Assembly: GCF_002575655.3 (NCBI RefSeq)
Contig: NC_053040.3
Location: 226,066,628-226,130,627, forward strand
From: Aegilops tauschii subsp. strangulata
Taxonomy: Eukaryota > Streptophyta > Magnoliopsida > Poales > Poaceae
Direction of reading: 5' to 3'
DNA: 64,000 bases
Under the pieces are notes generated by a model that had not been told where the DNA came from, made no database searches, and saw only the letters and a program-made list of their open reading frames with translations. Below, piece after piece: positions 54,293-64,000 of the stretch. The position numbers were made by a program, and so were the translations under genes. Numbering within the stretch: position 1 is the first letter of the stretch; each line of letters opens with the position of its first letter.

Positions 54293-56354
54293 AGCATCCC
54301 CAAGCTTAATTCCTGCCCGTCCTCGAGTAGGTAAATGATAAAAACATGATTTTTGATGTGGAATTCTATCTAACATATTTATCCATGTTATTTTCCTTTA
54401 TTGTGGCATGAATGTTCAGATCCATAAGATTCAAAACAAAATTTTAATATTTACATAAAAATAATAATACTTCAAGCATACTAACAAGGCAATTATGTAT
54501 TCTCAAAGTAACATGGCCAAAGAAAGCGTATCCCTATAAAATCATATAGTCTGGCTATGCTCCATCTTCATCATACAAAATATTCAAATCATGCGCAACC
54601 CCGATGACAAGCCAAGCAATTGTTTCATACTTTTGATGTTCTCTAACCTTTTCAACTTTTATGCAATACATGAGCGTGAGCCATGGACATAGCATTATAG
54701 GTGGAATTGGATATGGTGGTTGTGGAGAAAACGAAAAAGAAGGAGACAGTCTCACATCAACTAGGCGTATCAACGGGCTATGGAGATGCCCATCAATAGA
54801 TATCAATGTGAGTGAGTAGGGATTGCCATGCAACGAATTCACTAGAGCTATAAGTTTATGAAAGCTCAAAAAGAAACTAAGTGGGTGTGCATCCAACTCG
54901 CTTTCCTATGAAGACCTAGGGCAATTTGAGGAACCCATCATTGGAATATAGAAGCCAAGTTCTATAATGAAAAATTCCCACTAGTGTATGAAAGTGACAA
55001 CATCGGAGACTCTCTATCATGAAGATCATGGTGCTACTTTGAAGCACAAGTTTGGTAAAAGGATAGTAACATTGCCCCTTCTCTCTTTTCTCTCATTTTT
55101 AATTTGGGCTCTTTGGCCTCTCTATTTTCTCTCTTTTATTTATTTTTATTTATTATTTTTCGTCCGGAGTCTCATCCCGACTTGTGGGGGAATCATAGTT
55201 TCCATCATCCTTTCCTCACATGGGACAATGCTCTAATAATGAAGATCATCACACTTTTATTTACTTACAACTCAAGAATTACAACTCGACAATTAGAACA
55301 AAATATGACTCTATATAAATGCCTCCGGCGGTGTACCGGGATGTGCAATGAATCAAGAGTGACATGTATAAAAATTATGAACGGTGGCTTTGCCACAAAT
55401 ACTATGTCAACTACATGATCATGCAAAGCCATATGACAATGCTGAAGCGTGTCATAATAAACGGAACGGTGGAAAGTTGCATGGCAATATATCTCGGAAT
55501 TTCTATGGAAATGCCATAATAGGTAGGTATGGTGGTTGTTTTGAGGAAGCTATATGGTGGGTGTATGGTACCGGTGAAAGTTGTGCGGTACTAGAGAGGC
55601 TAGCAATGGTGGAAGGGTGAGAGTGCGTATAATCCGTGGACTCAACATTAGTCATAAAGAAATCACATACTTATTGAAAAAATCTATTAGTCATCGAAAC
55701 AAAGTACTACGCGCATGCTCCTAGGGGGGTAGATTGGTAGGAAAAGACCATCGCTCGTCCCCGACCGCCACTCCTAAGGAAGACAATCAATAAATAAATC
55801 ATGCTCCAACTTCATCACATAACGGTTCACCATACGTGCATGCTACGGGAATCACAAACTTTAACACAAGTATTTCTACAATCCACAATTACTCACTAGC
55901 ATGACTCTAATATCACCATCTTTATATCTCAAAACAATCATAAGGAAACAAACTTATCATAATATTCAATGCACTTTATATGAAAGTTTTTATTATACCC
56001 CTCTTGGATGTCTCTCATATTAGGACTAAATTCATAACCACACCAAATTACCATGCTATTTAAAAGTACTCTCAAAATAATACAAGTGAAGCATGAGAGT
56101 TCAACAATTTCTATAAAATAAAGCCACCGCCGTGCTCTAAAAAGATATAAGTGAAGCACCAGAGCAAAATTGGCTAGCTCAAAAGATATAAGTGAAGCAC
56201 ATAGAGTATTCTAATAAATTATGATTCATGCGTGTCCCTCTCAAAAGGTTTGTACAGCCAGGATGATTTTGGCAAACTAGAAAGTAAAGACTCATATCAT
56301 ACAAGACGCTCCAAGCAAAACACATATCATGTGGCGAATAAAAATATAGCCTCA
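54293..56354 (-). other. Athila-like internal 3' region, part 1
   Basis: AT-rich, non-coding 3' region of the Athila-like element with the polypurine tract at its left edge. A phrase AAAGATATAAGTGAAGCAC recurs near 56140 and 56180. No credible protein frame is present on either strand. Confidence 0.55.
56340..56354. repeat. 15-bp target site duplication of the LINE (left)
   Basis: AAAAATATAGCCTCA lies before the LINE and recurs at 59750-59764 after it. Confidence 0.92.
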
Positions 56355-59300
56355 TCGCCAGTTGGCCCATAATAATGCTATCATCGCGAGTGGCTGCGTG
56401 GTTGTTTGCCTGCAGGAAACCAAAATGTCTGATGTTTATTTTGCTTTCCTTAAAACCTGCTTTCCTAGACAATTCGATCATTTTGCTTTTGTTCCTTCCC
56501 GCGGATCGTCTGGTGGTATTCTTACTATGTGGAAAAGCACTTTATTTGCGGGCATTGTTGTGTTTTTTGATACTTCGTGTTAGTCGTCAGTTTCGTCAGT
56601 ACTCAATCCGCTCAGTCTTGGACGTTCGCTAATATATATGGCCCTTGTGCGGGAGATGATCGTATTGCATTTACCTCCTGGCTTTATGATGTCCAGATTC
56701 CTAATGATCAAGATTGGTTGTTGATCGGCGATTTCAATTATATGCGTGCACCTGACAATCACAACAAACCAGGGGGAACCTGAATGACATGATCACCTTT
56801 AATGACATGATTCGCAAGCAACAACTCATCGCGCTTCCGGTCCAAGGTAGATCCTATACGTGGAGTAACATGCAACTTGATCCCCTTCTTTGGCAAATTA
56901 ACTGGTTTCTTACCTCTCTGCGCTGGACTAATACATACCCAAAATCCCTAGTTAAACCTCTCGGCAAACCAGTTTCATACCATATACCCTGCGTGGTCAC
57001 CATTGAAACCAAAATCCCTCGTAGCAAGCTTTTCCATTTTGAATCATATTGGATTTTACATCCTGGGTTTATGGACGTGGTGCAACAAGTTTGGGACAAG
57101 CCAGTCTATAATAAAAATGCTGCAACTACACTTTGTCGTAAGTTTAAAGCCCTCCGACATGCTTTGAACATTTGGAGTAAACACATACCACGGCTATCTA
57201 TTGCGATCACCAATTGTAATGAAGTTCTTGCTGAGTTAGATGAATTAGAAAACAAACGATGTCTTACAACTCTTGAAACAAATTTCAGAAACATCCTCAA
57301 AGCACATCTTATTAGGCTGCTCAAATACCAAAAGCTCTACTAGAAAAAGCATTGCACCATTCGTTGGATCAAGTTCGGAGATGAGAACACCAAGTTCTTT
57401 CAAGCTATTGGCACAGAAAGATTTTGTAAGAACAACATTGCCTCATTCCGCACTGATGATGATCAATTGGTTGATGATCACCCTGGTAAAGAAGCACTCT
57501 TACACTCCACATACAAAACCAGATTGGGGACCACTGCACAGTGTGATATGAAGTTTGACTTACCTTCTATAATCCAGTGTGCAAGCAACCTTGACATTCT
57601 CACTGAGTCGTTCACTCCGGAAGAAATTGATGGAGTTGTCAAGGAAATGCCCCCTGATCATGCCCCTGGACCAGATGGTTTTAGTGGGGCTTTTCTCAAA
57701 GCCTGTTGGCCGATTATCAAGCATGATTTCTACTCTCTTTGCTCGCAATTCTATGAAGGGAATCTTGACATCACCAGCATCAATGATGGTCTCATTACCC
57801 TGATCCCCAAGGTAAACTCGCATGAATCAGTCAATGCCTACAGACCAATCACCCTGCTTAATTGTTGTCTGAAACTGCTAATGAAGTTACTAGCCAATAG
57901 ACTACAACGCATCATATTACAGCTAGTGCACCGTAACCAATATGGTTTTCTCAAGGGGAGAATCATCCAGGACTGCCTTGCATGGGGCTACCACTATATT
58001 CATCAAGGCAAACTTGACCTCCCTTTCCCTTGCCATGGACAGAATGAATATTCGGTCCTTCAATACACGAATGACATGCTCATTGTCCTCCCTGCATGCA
58101 CACGACAAGCCACTCTAGTTAAGCAGATCCTATCTGACTATGCTTCCTCCATTGGTCTCAAGATTAACTTCCACAAATCCATGATGATCCCGATCAACCT
58201 TCAAGCGACTGCCACGACCAATCTTGCTAGAGTCTTTGGATGTTCAGTTGGTATGATGTTGTTCACCTACCTTGGCCTCCCGCTGGGCACTACCCGGCCC
58301 TCAATCCAAGAGTTTATGCCTCTGGTTTGCAGATTGGAAAGGCAACTTACACCCACCATTCCAATGATGTCGTACGGTGGCAGGCTCTCTTGGTAGAATG
58401 CCTCGGTCACGTCTCTACTGGTGTTTGCCATGTGCACCCTCAAATTCCCACCCAAACTCATCGAGATCCTTGATAAGATTAGACGTAGATATCTCTGGAC
58501 CAAGAAAACTGAACAGGGAGACAAATGCAACTCCTTGGCTGCTTGGGATATGGTCTGTAGACCCACGAAAAAAGGAGGATTATGGGTGATCAACTTGAAA
58601 ATCCACAATGAAGCCATGTTGCTAAAATTATTACACAAGTTCTTTAACAGACAAGATGTGCCTTGGGTTAACCTTATCTGGGACGATCATTATGTTGGCA
58701 AGATTCCACACGCTGTTGAGCTGGTTGGTTCGTTCTGGTGGAAAGATATGCTAAAGTTGACTCCCATCTATTGAGGAATCTCTTGAGTTCAGCTGGTAGA
58801 TGGAACGTCGACCCTCTTTTGGAAAGATGTTTGGAGGGAGGAGGTTTTGCGGATCTCGCACCCCCGTGCTTTCTCGTTTGCCATGCAAGAGGATCTGTCT
58901 GTAGCAGAGGCAATGACCACCACGGACCTGCATGCAACCTTTCACCGACCAGTCTCACCCCAGGCCCTTGCTGAGATCTATGATATTCAGTCACAACCAA
59001 CGTGCATTTCCCCCTCGACATCAATACATGATGTCTGGCACTATTCTTGGGGATCAACTCTTTACAAACCAAAGGACTATTACAATAACTACTTTAGAGA
59101 CGGGGAGACACATCCTACATTCAGTCAACTCTGGAAGTCCAAGTGCACTATGAAAATCAAAGTGTTCAGTTGGCTCTTGTTTCATGACAGGCTCAACACG
59201 CGCAACATGCTGAAGCGGAGACACTACAATAATGGAAACAACTTCAATTGCATCCTCTGCGGCCAGCACATTGAGGAGACAGTGGACCACATGATCTTTA

Positions 59301-59749
59301 CCTGTCCTTTCAGTCAGAGCTGTTGGGCTAGGCTACAAATTGACTGGCCATCCTTTCAATGCCGCCTCACTCTCCTTCAAGCCACAAAAGACACCTGGCC
59401 GAACCCCTTCTTCTAGGAAACATTCTTGACCGCGGCTTGGGGCATACGGAAGAAGAGAAACAACAAGCACTTCAGAGGACTGGCTCCTAGTGTGGCCTCT
59501 TGTCTAAAATGCTTCAAAGAAGATCTGATTTTGCTCCAACATAGTGTTAAGGCAGTGCATAGAGCTGCTCTGATCACTTTCTGTACCTCTATTATATAGC
59601 CTTCTCTCTACTCTTGGATTGGTTGTACAACCACACCATGTGTGTGGTTCTTGCAAAGATGTAAAGTAGCTGATATGTCTATGTAAACCTACCGTTTATA
59701 TAGATATATGAAAAAATAGTAGGGGTTTTCCCCTACTGCCATTCTGTCA
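56355..59749 (+). mobile_element. 5'-truncated LINE retrotransposon
   Basis: A 3.4-kb non-LTR element is bounded by a 15-bp perfect target duplication. It starts within the endonuclease domain, so its 5' end including any ORF1 is lost, as usual for LINE insertions. It ends with CCATTCTGTCAA followed by A-rich target sequence. The coding strand is +. Confidence 0.88.
56362..59590 (+). pseudogene. LINE ORF2 (endonuclease, RT, zinc-finger end), defective
   Basis: The endonuclease begins with VVVCLQETK (catalytic Glu) and continues with SSGGILTMWK and DWLLIGDFN. RT starts near 57600 with EEIDGVVKEMPPDHAPGPDG and passes NAYRPITLLNC and NQYGFLKGR. After YHYIHQGKLDLPFP it goes straight to VLQYTNDMLIVLPA. 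RT motifs A and B are therefore missing, and the catalytic box at 58064-58075 reads YTND instead of a -DD box. A cysteine/histidine cluster (CILCGQHIEETVDHMIFTC) near 59250-59310 is the zf-RVT-type end domain. Frameshifts and stops occur throughout, for example near 56580, 57343 and 58396. Confidence 0.85.
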
Positions 59750-59764
59750 AAAAATATAGCCTCA
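59750..59764. repeat. 15-bp target site duplication of the LINE (right)
   Basis: This is the partner of 56340-56354. Confidence 0.92.
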
Positions 59765-60677
59765 AGTAAAGTTACCGATAGACGAAGACGAAAGAGGGGA
59801 TGCCTTCTGAGGCATCCCCAATCTTAGGCTCTTGGTTGTCCTAGAATATTACCTTGGGGTTCCTTGGGCATCCCCAAGCTTAGGCTCTTGCCACTCCTTA
59901 TTCCATATTCCATCAAATCCTTACCCAAAACTTGAAAACTTCACAACACAAAACTCAACAGAAAATCTCATAAGCTTCGTTAGTATAAGAAAATAAATCA
60001 CCACTTTTGGTACTGTTGTGAACTCATTCTTTATTTATATTGGTATAATATCTACTGTATTCCAACTTTTCCATGGTTCATACCCCCCGATACTACCCAT
60101 AGATTCATCAAAATAAGCAAACAACATAGAAAACAGAATCTGTCAAAAACAGAACAGTCTATAGTAATCTATAACTCTTGAATACTTCTGTAACTCCAAA
60201 AATTCTGAAAAATTAGGACAACCTGGGCAATTTGTGTAGCAATCTTGTAAAAAATAATAAGATCAAAATAACGCTTCTGTAAGAAATGAAAATTGCTTTC
60301 CTCGGCGCAAAAGTTTCTGTTTTTCAGCAAGATCAAAACAACTATGACTGTAAGCCATCCCAACGGTCTTACTTGGCACAAACACTAAGTAAAACACACA
60401 AAAAATCTAACCAGAGGCTAGCTGAATTATTTATGGAAAAACAGAACCAAAAAGCAAACAACAAAAATAAAATTGGGTTGCCTCCCAACAAGGGCTATTG
60501 TTTAACGCCCTTAGCTAGGCATTAAAACACGAATAGATCTAGATATTGTCATCTTTGGTATGCAATTCTTCAATTGCACACTTATAATCCTTAGGAGATT
60601 CTTTGGTTTTATCAATGATCAAACTCCTAGGCAAGAAATCAAGAAATTCACTTGTGGCAATAGGTTCCTTAATAATA
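59765..60677 (-). other. Athila-like internal 3' region, part 2
   Basis: AT-rich continuation of the region before the LINE. GGCATCCCCAAGCTTAGGCTCTTG and a near copy (CCCCAATCTTAGGCTCTTGG) at about 59815 and 59870 are a short direct repeat. No gene is seen. Confidence 0.55.
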
Positions 60678-60992
60678 TCAATCGGGGTGAACACTTATTG
60701 TTTTGAGATCTTCATTTTCTTTACTAGAATATTCACCCTTATTCTTAGGAACGTAAATAAACTTGGTAGTCTTAGTAGTAGGAAGATTTTGAGTAGTTTT
60801 AACAGAGGAAAAGGCAGAACCCAAGTTGGTAATAATATCTTCTAGTTTGCCAATTCTAGTAGAACCTTTGTCTATCTTTTCATTAACTATTGGTTCCTTT
60901 TCTCTAAGATTCTTTAAAGTAACTCCTTCCTTAGATCCATATTGAGTAATCTGATTATGAATCTTTTTATCCAAATTTTCAATCAACTCAAC
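60678..60992 (-). pseudogene. Athila-like coding fragment cut by CACTA-C
   Basis: The minus-strand open frame of about 105 codons includes NQITQYGSKEGVTLKNLREK and GRIGKLEDIITNLGSAF-like sequence. It is a predicted coiled-coil segment that I associate with the internal region of Triticeae Athila-like elements. It has no stop codon up to the junction with CACTA-C, so it was cut by that insertion. Confidence 0.55.
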
Positions 60993-61560
60993 CACTACTG
61001 CAGGATGCTGCTAACGAAACACTACGATCAGAGATCCTTCAACGAAACTGTGCGCGATGCATTAATCACAAACGGTGGTGTAAAAAACCGTCAAAAAGGT
61101 GCAAAACGTTTGCGATGACGGATGCATCAAACATGGTTCAGATTTTAGTTGCGTGTGCGATGCATGGCATATGGTTCAGTTCAATTAACTATTTGTGATG
61201 AGGAGGAACAAAAGAAACGGGCAGCCAGATGAAGGTGTGTGCGATATACAGCATACGGTTCACTCAGATGAACTGTTTCTATTGAGGCAACACAAAAGAA
61301 ATGGTGAGGCAGATCAAGGTGTGTGCAATACACAACATATGATTCACTTGGATGAACTGTTTGCTCTGAGCCAAGAGAACAGAAATAGTTCAATTTAACA
61401 GGATGTGTGTGATACGCGACAAACAGGTCTGTAATCAGAAATGTGTGCGAAGACCGATAATAATACAGACGATTGCTGCTAATAAGCCGTGTGTGTTCGG
61501 GGCAAATGCTTGGTGGTATATAATTGTCAGTGATTGATGAAATCATCACCGACAGGTTCC
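60993..61560 (+). repeat. Terminal and subterminal repeats of CACTA-C
   Basis: The terminal repeat is followed by about ten degenerate units alternating GTGTGCGATnC with ATnGTTCA.TTnGATGAACTGTTT phrases. It is a mirror image of 25500-25923. Confidence 0.85.
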
Positions 61561-61842
61561 CCGGCATGGTCCGTGTGCGATGTCATTGCACACAGAACAA
61601 CAACCTGTGTACTTATAACTTATAAGGACTTGATTCCATAAACAGATTGAACATCCAATTACATATGTGGCTAGTACACACATGACCTTTGCACATACCA
61701 AAGTATGTTCCAAAATGCCTAGAAAACTCAAATAATGCAGAAAAAGGCAAAACGAACCATGAATAATTTCATAATACTATAGTTGCATGTTGCCTCTGTA
61801 AAATAAATCAAGGCAGGAAAAGACAGTGTATGTCGTTTCGCA

Positions 61843-62090
61843 CACATAGGTGACAAGGTCCCTCTCGGAACCATGATCCTTTTTGAGAGAAGCTCCGGTT
61901 TGTAAGAAGTTTGTACCAAAACTTGTCCCAAATTGGACTAATTTTTTACCAGAACATGTTGGTGCTATGTCATAACACCATGCCAAGTTTCATGATTTTG
62001 AGGCGAGTTTTGCATTTACAATAATTTTAAAACCAGGTTTCTCAATGTTTACTGTCAAGTCTGCACTTCCCTGGATAGGCTTTTTCCTCG
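61843..62090 (-). repeat. Internal CACTA-C block related to the CACTA-B repeat
   Basis: Reverse-complemented, the stretch CATGAAACTTGGCATG with its flanks (AAACATTGAGAAACCTGG upstream, ACAAACCGGAGCTTCTC downstream) matches 20420-20590. This links CACTA-B and CACTA-C as one family. Confidence 0.8.
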
Positions 62091-62467
62091 TGGGTCCCGA
62101 ATGACAAATCCAAATCTGTCACTACCATGCAACTTTTCCTATTAAGAATTACATCCCATTTGGTGTGCTAGCTGAAAATAAGTTTGTGGATGCTGGTGGG
62201 CGCGAAGAACTTGCGGTTCTGTAATGAACGAAGATCTCAAGGATCCGGCGAGAGTGAGGTTCTTTCCCTATGTTGTGAATGCTTATAATATTTATGTCTT
62301 AATTAAAGAAATGGCAAGCCATTGGCCCAGGATGAAAGAAAATATGGGTCAAAGCCGAGTTGAAAAGGGCAACAATATCTAACTCCAGTGTACAAACAGT
62401 ACAAAAGCATGAGGATTAATTGCTCATCAGGTTTAGACAAAATCCAGATTGAACATGACAATGACAT
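62091..62467. other. 3' flank of the F-box gene
   Basis: No gene is seen. It would hold the 3' untranslated region of the minus-strand F-box gene. Confidence 0.5.
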
Positions 62468-64000
62468 CTAACTCAACCAAAGTTTTCGGCAGTCACAATC
62501 AAATGGATTGGTCTGATCCATAAAATCAAGATCCCGGGCCAGAAATTCTACTGGCCCATGATGACAATCTATTGTAAATAGAAGCCGAGCACGATCAGAA
62601 GCCCTTAGGTCCACCTGAAACATCTTTTTATGTTGTTCAACACATGCAGCCGTAAGAAATTTCTTGTCGAAAAACTTAATCCACACGGACAATAGTGCCC
62701 TCGCATTCAACATGAAGAATGTGACAAAGCTAGTGTTTGCATTGTTGGATGCATATCCTTCCAGCGTTACTGTCTTCAAACGAATGTCATGAGATATGAG
62801 AAAATCCTGGTGCTTCTTGAACCATTGATTGGTTATACTTTTTTCTCCATGTGTTAGTGCCAAAATAGAGATGAAGATTGAAAACACTTAATGTCTAAAA
62901 AAGATTATGTTGAAAGAGTGATAGCTGAACGATTAATTATAGTACATTATATATTGGCTTTCAATGTGCGTGAAATCATCACCTTTATATACAAATTCTC
63001 CATACATGGAAAGCATTGCAGCAAGCCAATAATCATGTTCAGATCAAAACACCACATACTGATACGTAAGATCTTGACAGAACCCACCACCACTGATAGG
63101 ATGGACAAGCTCTTCATTGATCATAGAACGTAATATTAGAACCAAAAGTGTACTCCAAGATGATACTTATGCGCACAAATGAAAAAGGAGATTACAAAAT
63201 TTTACGTGAATAATATACATTACCTCAATAGGTGTGGAGCCAAACACCATATTGAACCATCTAAAAGGATCACGAATTGCACCCAAGGTCTCTAGTTTAG
63301 GCGCAGAGACTACAGTTATTTGCGAAGGTACTATAATAGAATCAAGGAGCAACCTCTGAAGTGAAGGGGCATCTTCGATGATGAGATCATGTCCAAAAAA
63401 ACAAATCCCCATGCTTACAGGGTGGGGCGACTTTATTTTGAGACAATGGATATGAATTTCTATTCCAAAAACAAGCAGCAAGCGCTCCAGGGCAGGGCAG
63501 CTGGATTGGATGATGCTGTGCAGTGCGACCTCTAACAGATCAACCACCATAAGCGCAAGTTTTTTTAGCAGTGGGAGTCGAAGAATTTGTACCAGATTGT
63601 GTGCTAGATGGCACCGGGCTAAGGTGGCGGTGTGGAGAGAGGAGGAAAACCACGAGATGGACATCGGTGGTGAGGGCACAGATACATCGGTTCGTGGTAT
63701 GTTACGTACATAGTCATGGTAGAACTCAAGCTGCTGGAGTTTATCGAATTGACGGGATGTCAGCCAGGCGGCCACCATGCAGGGTATGTTCAGCAGGTAG
63801 CATGACGGGATGCAGATGCATTGAACGAAGCCCTGGTGGGAGGAGATGAAGGCTCCGGGGAGTTCAGATTCATCATTGACGGATAGCTGACGACAGTCGA
63901 GATTAAGAGGCGTGACACGCCATAGAGTGTGCCACCGAGATGCGAGGACTTGTGTGCGGCAGCCATCCATGGTGGGGAGAAGGGAGATGGTCTCCCCAAG
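62468..64000 (-). CDS. F-box/FBD/LRR protein gene, 5' end outside the window
   Basis: Exon 1 (64000-63224) encodes the end of an F-box (SLLPTMDGCRTQVLASRWHTLW) and leucine-rich repeats (LVQILRLPLLKKLALMVV, CPALERLLLVF, EDAPSLQRLLLDS, SAPKLETLG). It ends at a GAG|GTAATG donor. Exon 2 (about 63111-62983) is 43 codons in the same phase (SVKILRISMWCFDLNMIIGL, FPCMENLYIK), with an AAG|GTGATG donor. Exon 3, ending at TAA/TGA about 62468, holds the FBD C-terminal domain (DIRLKTVTLEGY, FVTFFMLNARALLSVWI). Its acceptor, somewhere at 62830-62900, is not resolved. No stop or frameshift is visible in the readable part, unlike nearly every other gene here. Such proteins act as substrate adaptors of SCF ubiquitin ligases; the target of this one is unknown. 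Confidence 0.8.

Larger units (their letters stand above)
32512..60992 (-). mobile_element. Athila-like Gypsy element (Sabrina-like), 3' LTR and internal part
   Basis: In minus orientation the 3' LTR runs from 54292 to 32512, interrupted by two insertions. It is preceded by a purine tract (AAGCTTGGGGATGC) at 54293-54307. Net LTR length after removing insertions is about 1.54 kb. The internal region lies to the right and is interrupted by a LINE at 56355-59749. It is then cut by CACTA-C at 60993, so the 5' LTR and most coding sequence are outside the window. The resemblance to the abundant Triticeae family Sabrina is from memory of its LTR sequence and is not verified. Confidence 0.7.
60993..64000 (+). 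mobile_element. CACTA-C transposon, left part, carrying an F-box gene
   Basis: The left terminal repeat begins CACTACTGCAGGATGC at 60993, the same as the reversed end of CACTA-B. Degenerate CGCACACG/ATGGTTCA subterminal repeats follow to about 61560, and an internal block related to the 502-bp repeat of CACTA-B lies at about 61843-62090. The right end is outside the window. An F-box/FBD gene follows on the minus strand. If the element extends past it, the gene is captured cargo. Confidence 0.75.

Noticed and set aside
54988..55236. Small membrane protein frame (Leu/Phe/Ile-rich) in the Athila-like region
   Set aside because: It is a short frame from T-rich non-coding sequence, with no start context, homologue pattern or neighbouring gene signals.
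1..64000. tRNA, rRNA, riboswitch, operon or phage-like systems
   Set aside because: I saw no cloverleaf-like or rRNA-like sequence. The window is plant repeat DNA, where bacterial ribosome binding sites, operons and terminators do not apply.

Overview
The window is plant nuclear DNA from a large, repeat-rich grass genome, most likely a Triticeae (wheat, Aegilops or barley group). This rests on the Tat-lineage, chromovirus and Athila-like Gypsy elements, two families of CACTA transposons with CACTACT ends, and a LINE, all stacked inside one another. I see no rRNA, tRNA, CRISPR or bacterial-type operon. Almost everything is transposable element (TE) sequence. The only host-like genes are short ones that appear to ride inside CACTA elements.

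Left block (1-25923). A Tat-lineage Gypsy element (1 to about 9057) carries gag-pol on the + strand, broken by two in-frame TAG codons, and a four-exon antisense gene. It abuts, without a 3' LTR, a CACTA element (CACTA-A, about 9058-20348) that encodes a Ulp1-like protease pseudogene. That pseudogene is split by an 8.4-kb LTR retrotransposon (10533-18968, TSD GGTTT) which has no recognisable pol but a very long His/Cys-rich reading frame. CACTA-A appears to sit inside a second CACTA family (CACTA-B, ending at 25923), which carries a coiled-coil gene with its own TATA box and a 3'-5' exonuclease gene with one premature stop.

Middle block (25924-32511). A decayed Tekay/Del-type chromovirus with its RT palm deleted is followed by its long 3' LTR and then a fragment of another LTR.

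Right block (32512-60992). This is an Athila-like element on the minus strand (Sabrina-like, recognised from memory). Its 3' LTR is split by a solo LTR (33225-34141, TSD GAACC) and by a 19.3-kb Tat element D (34442-53758, TSD GTCTG). D is itself split in gag by a 9.2-kb non-autonomous Tat element E (42783-51962, TSD CCCGC). The internal region of the Athila-like element is split by a 5'-truncated LINE (56355-59749, 15-bp TSD).

Right edge (60993-64000). CACTA-C has the same terminal sequence as CACTA-B but lies in the opposite orientation. It carries an apparently intact, partly visible F-box/FBD/LRR gene on the minus strand.

The target site duplications fix the relative order of insertion in each stack. 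The most notable themes are antisense genes inside Tat elements (one B3-like with its own TATA box, one related to the 'putative gypsy type transposon' family, one spliced coiled-coil gene), host-gene carriage by one CACTA family, and the repeated loss of the RT catalytic core in unrelated elements.
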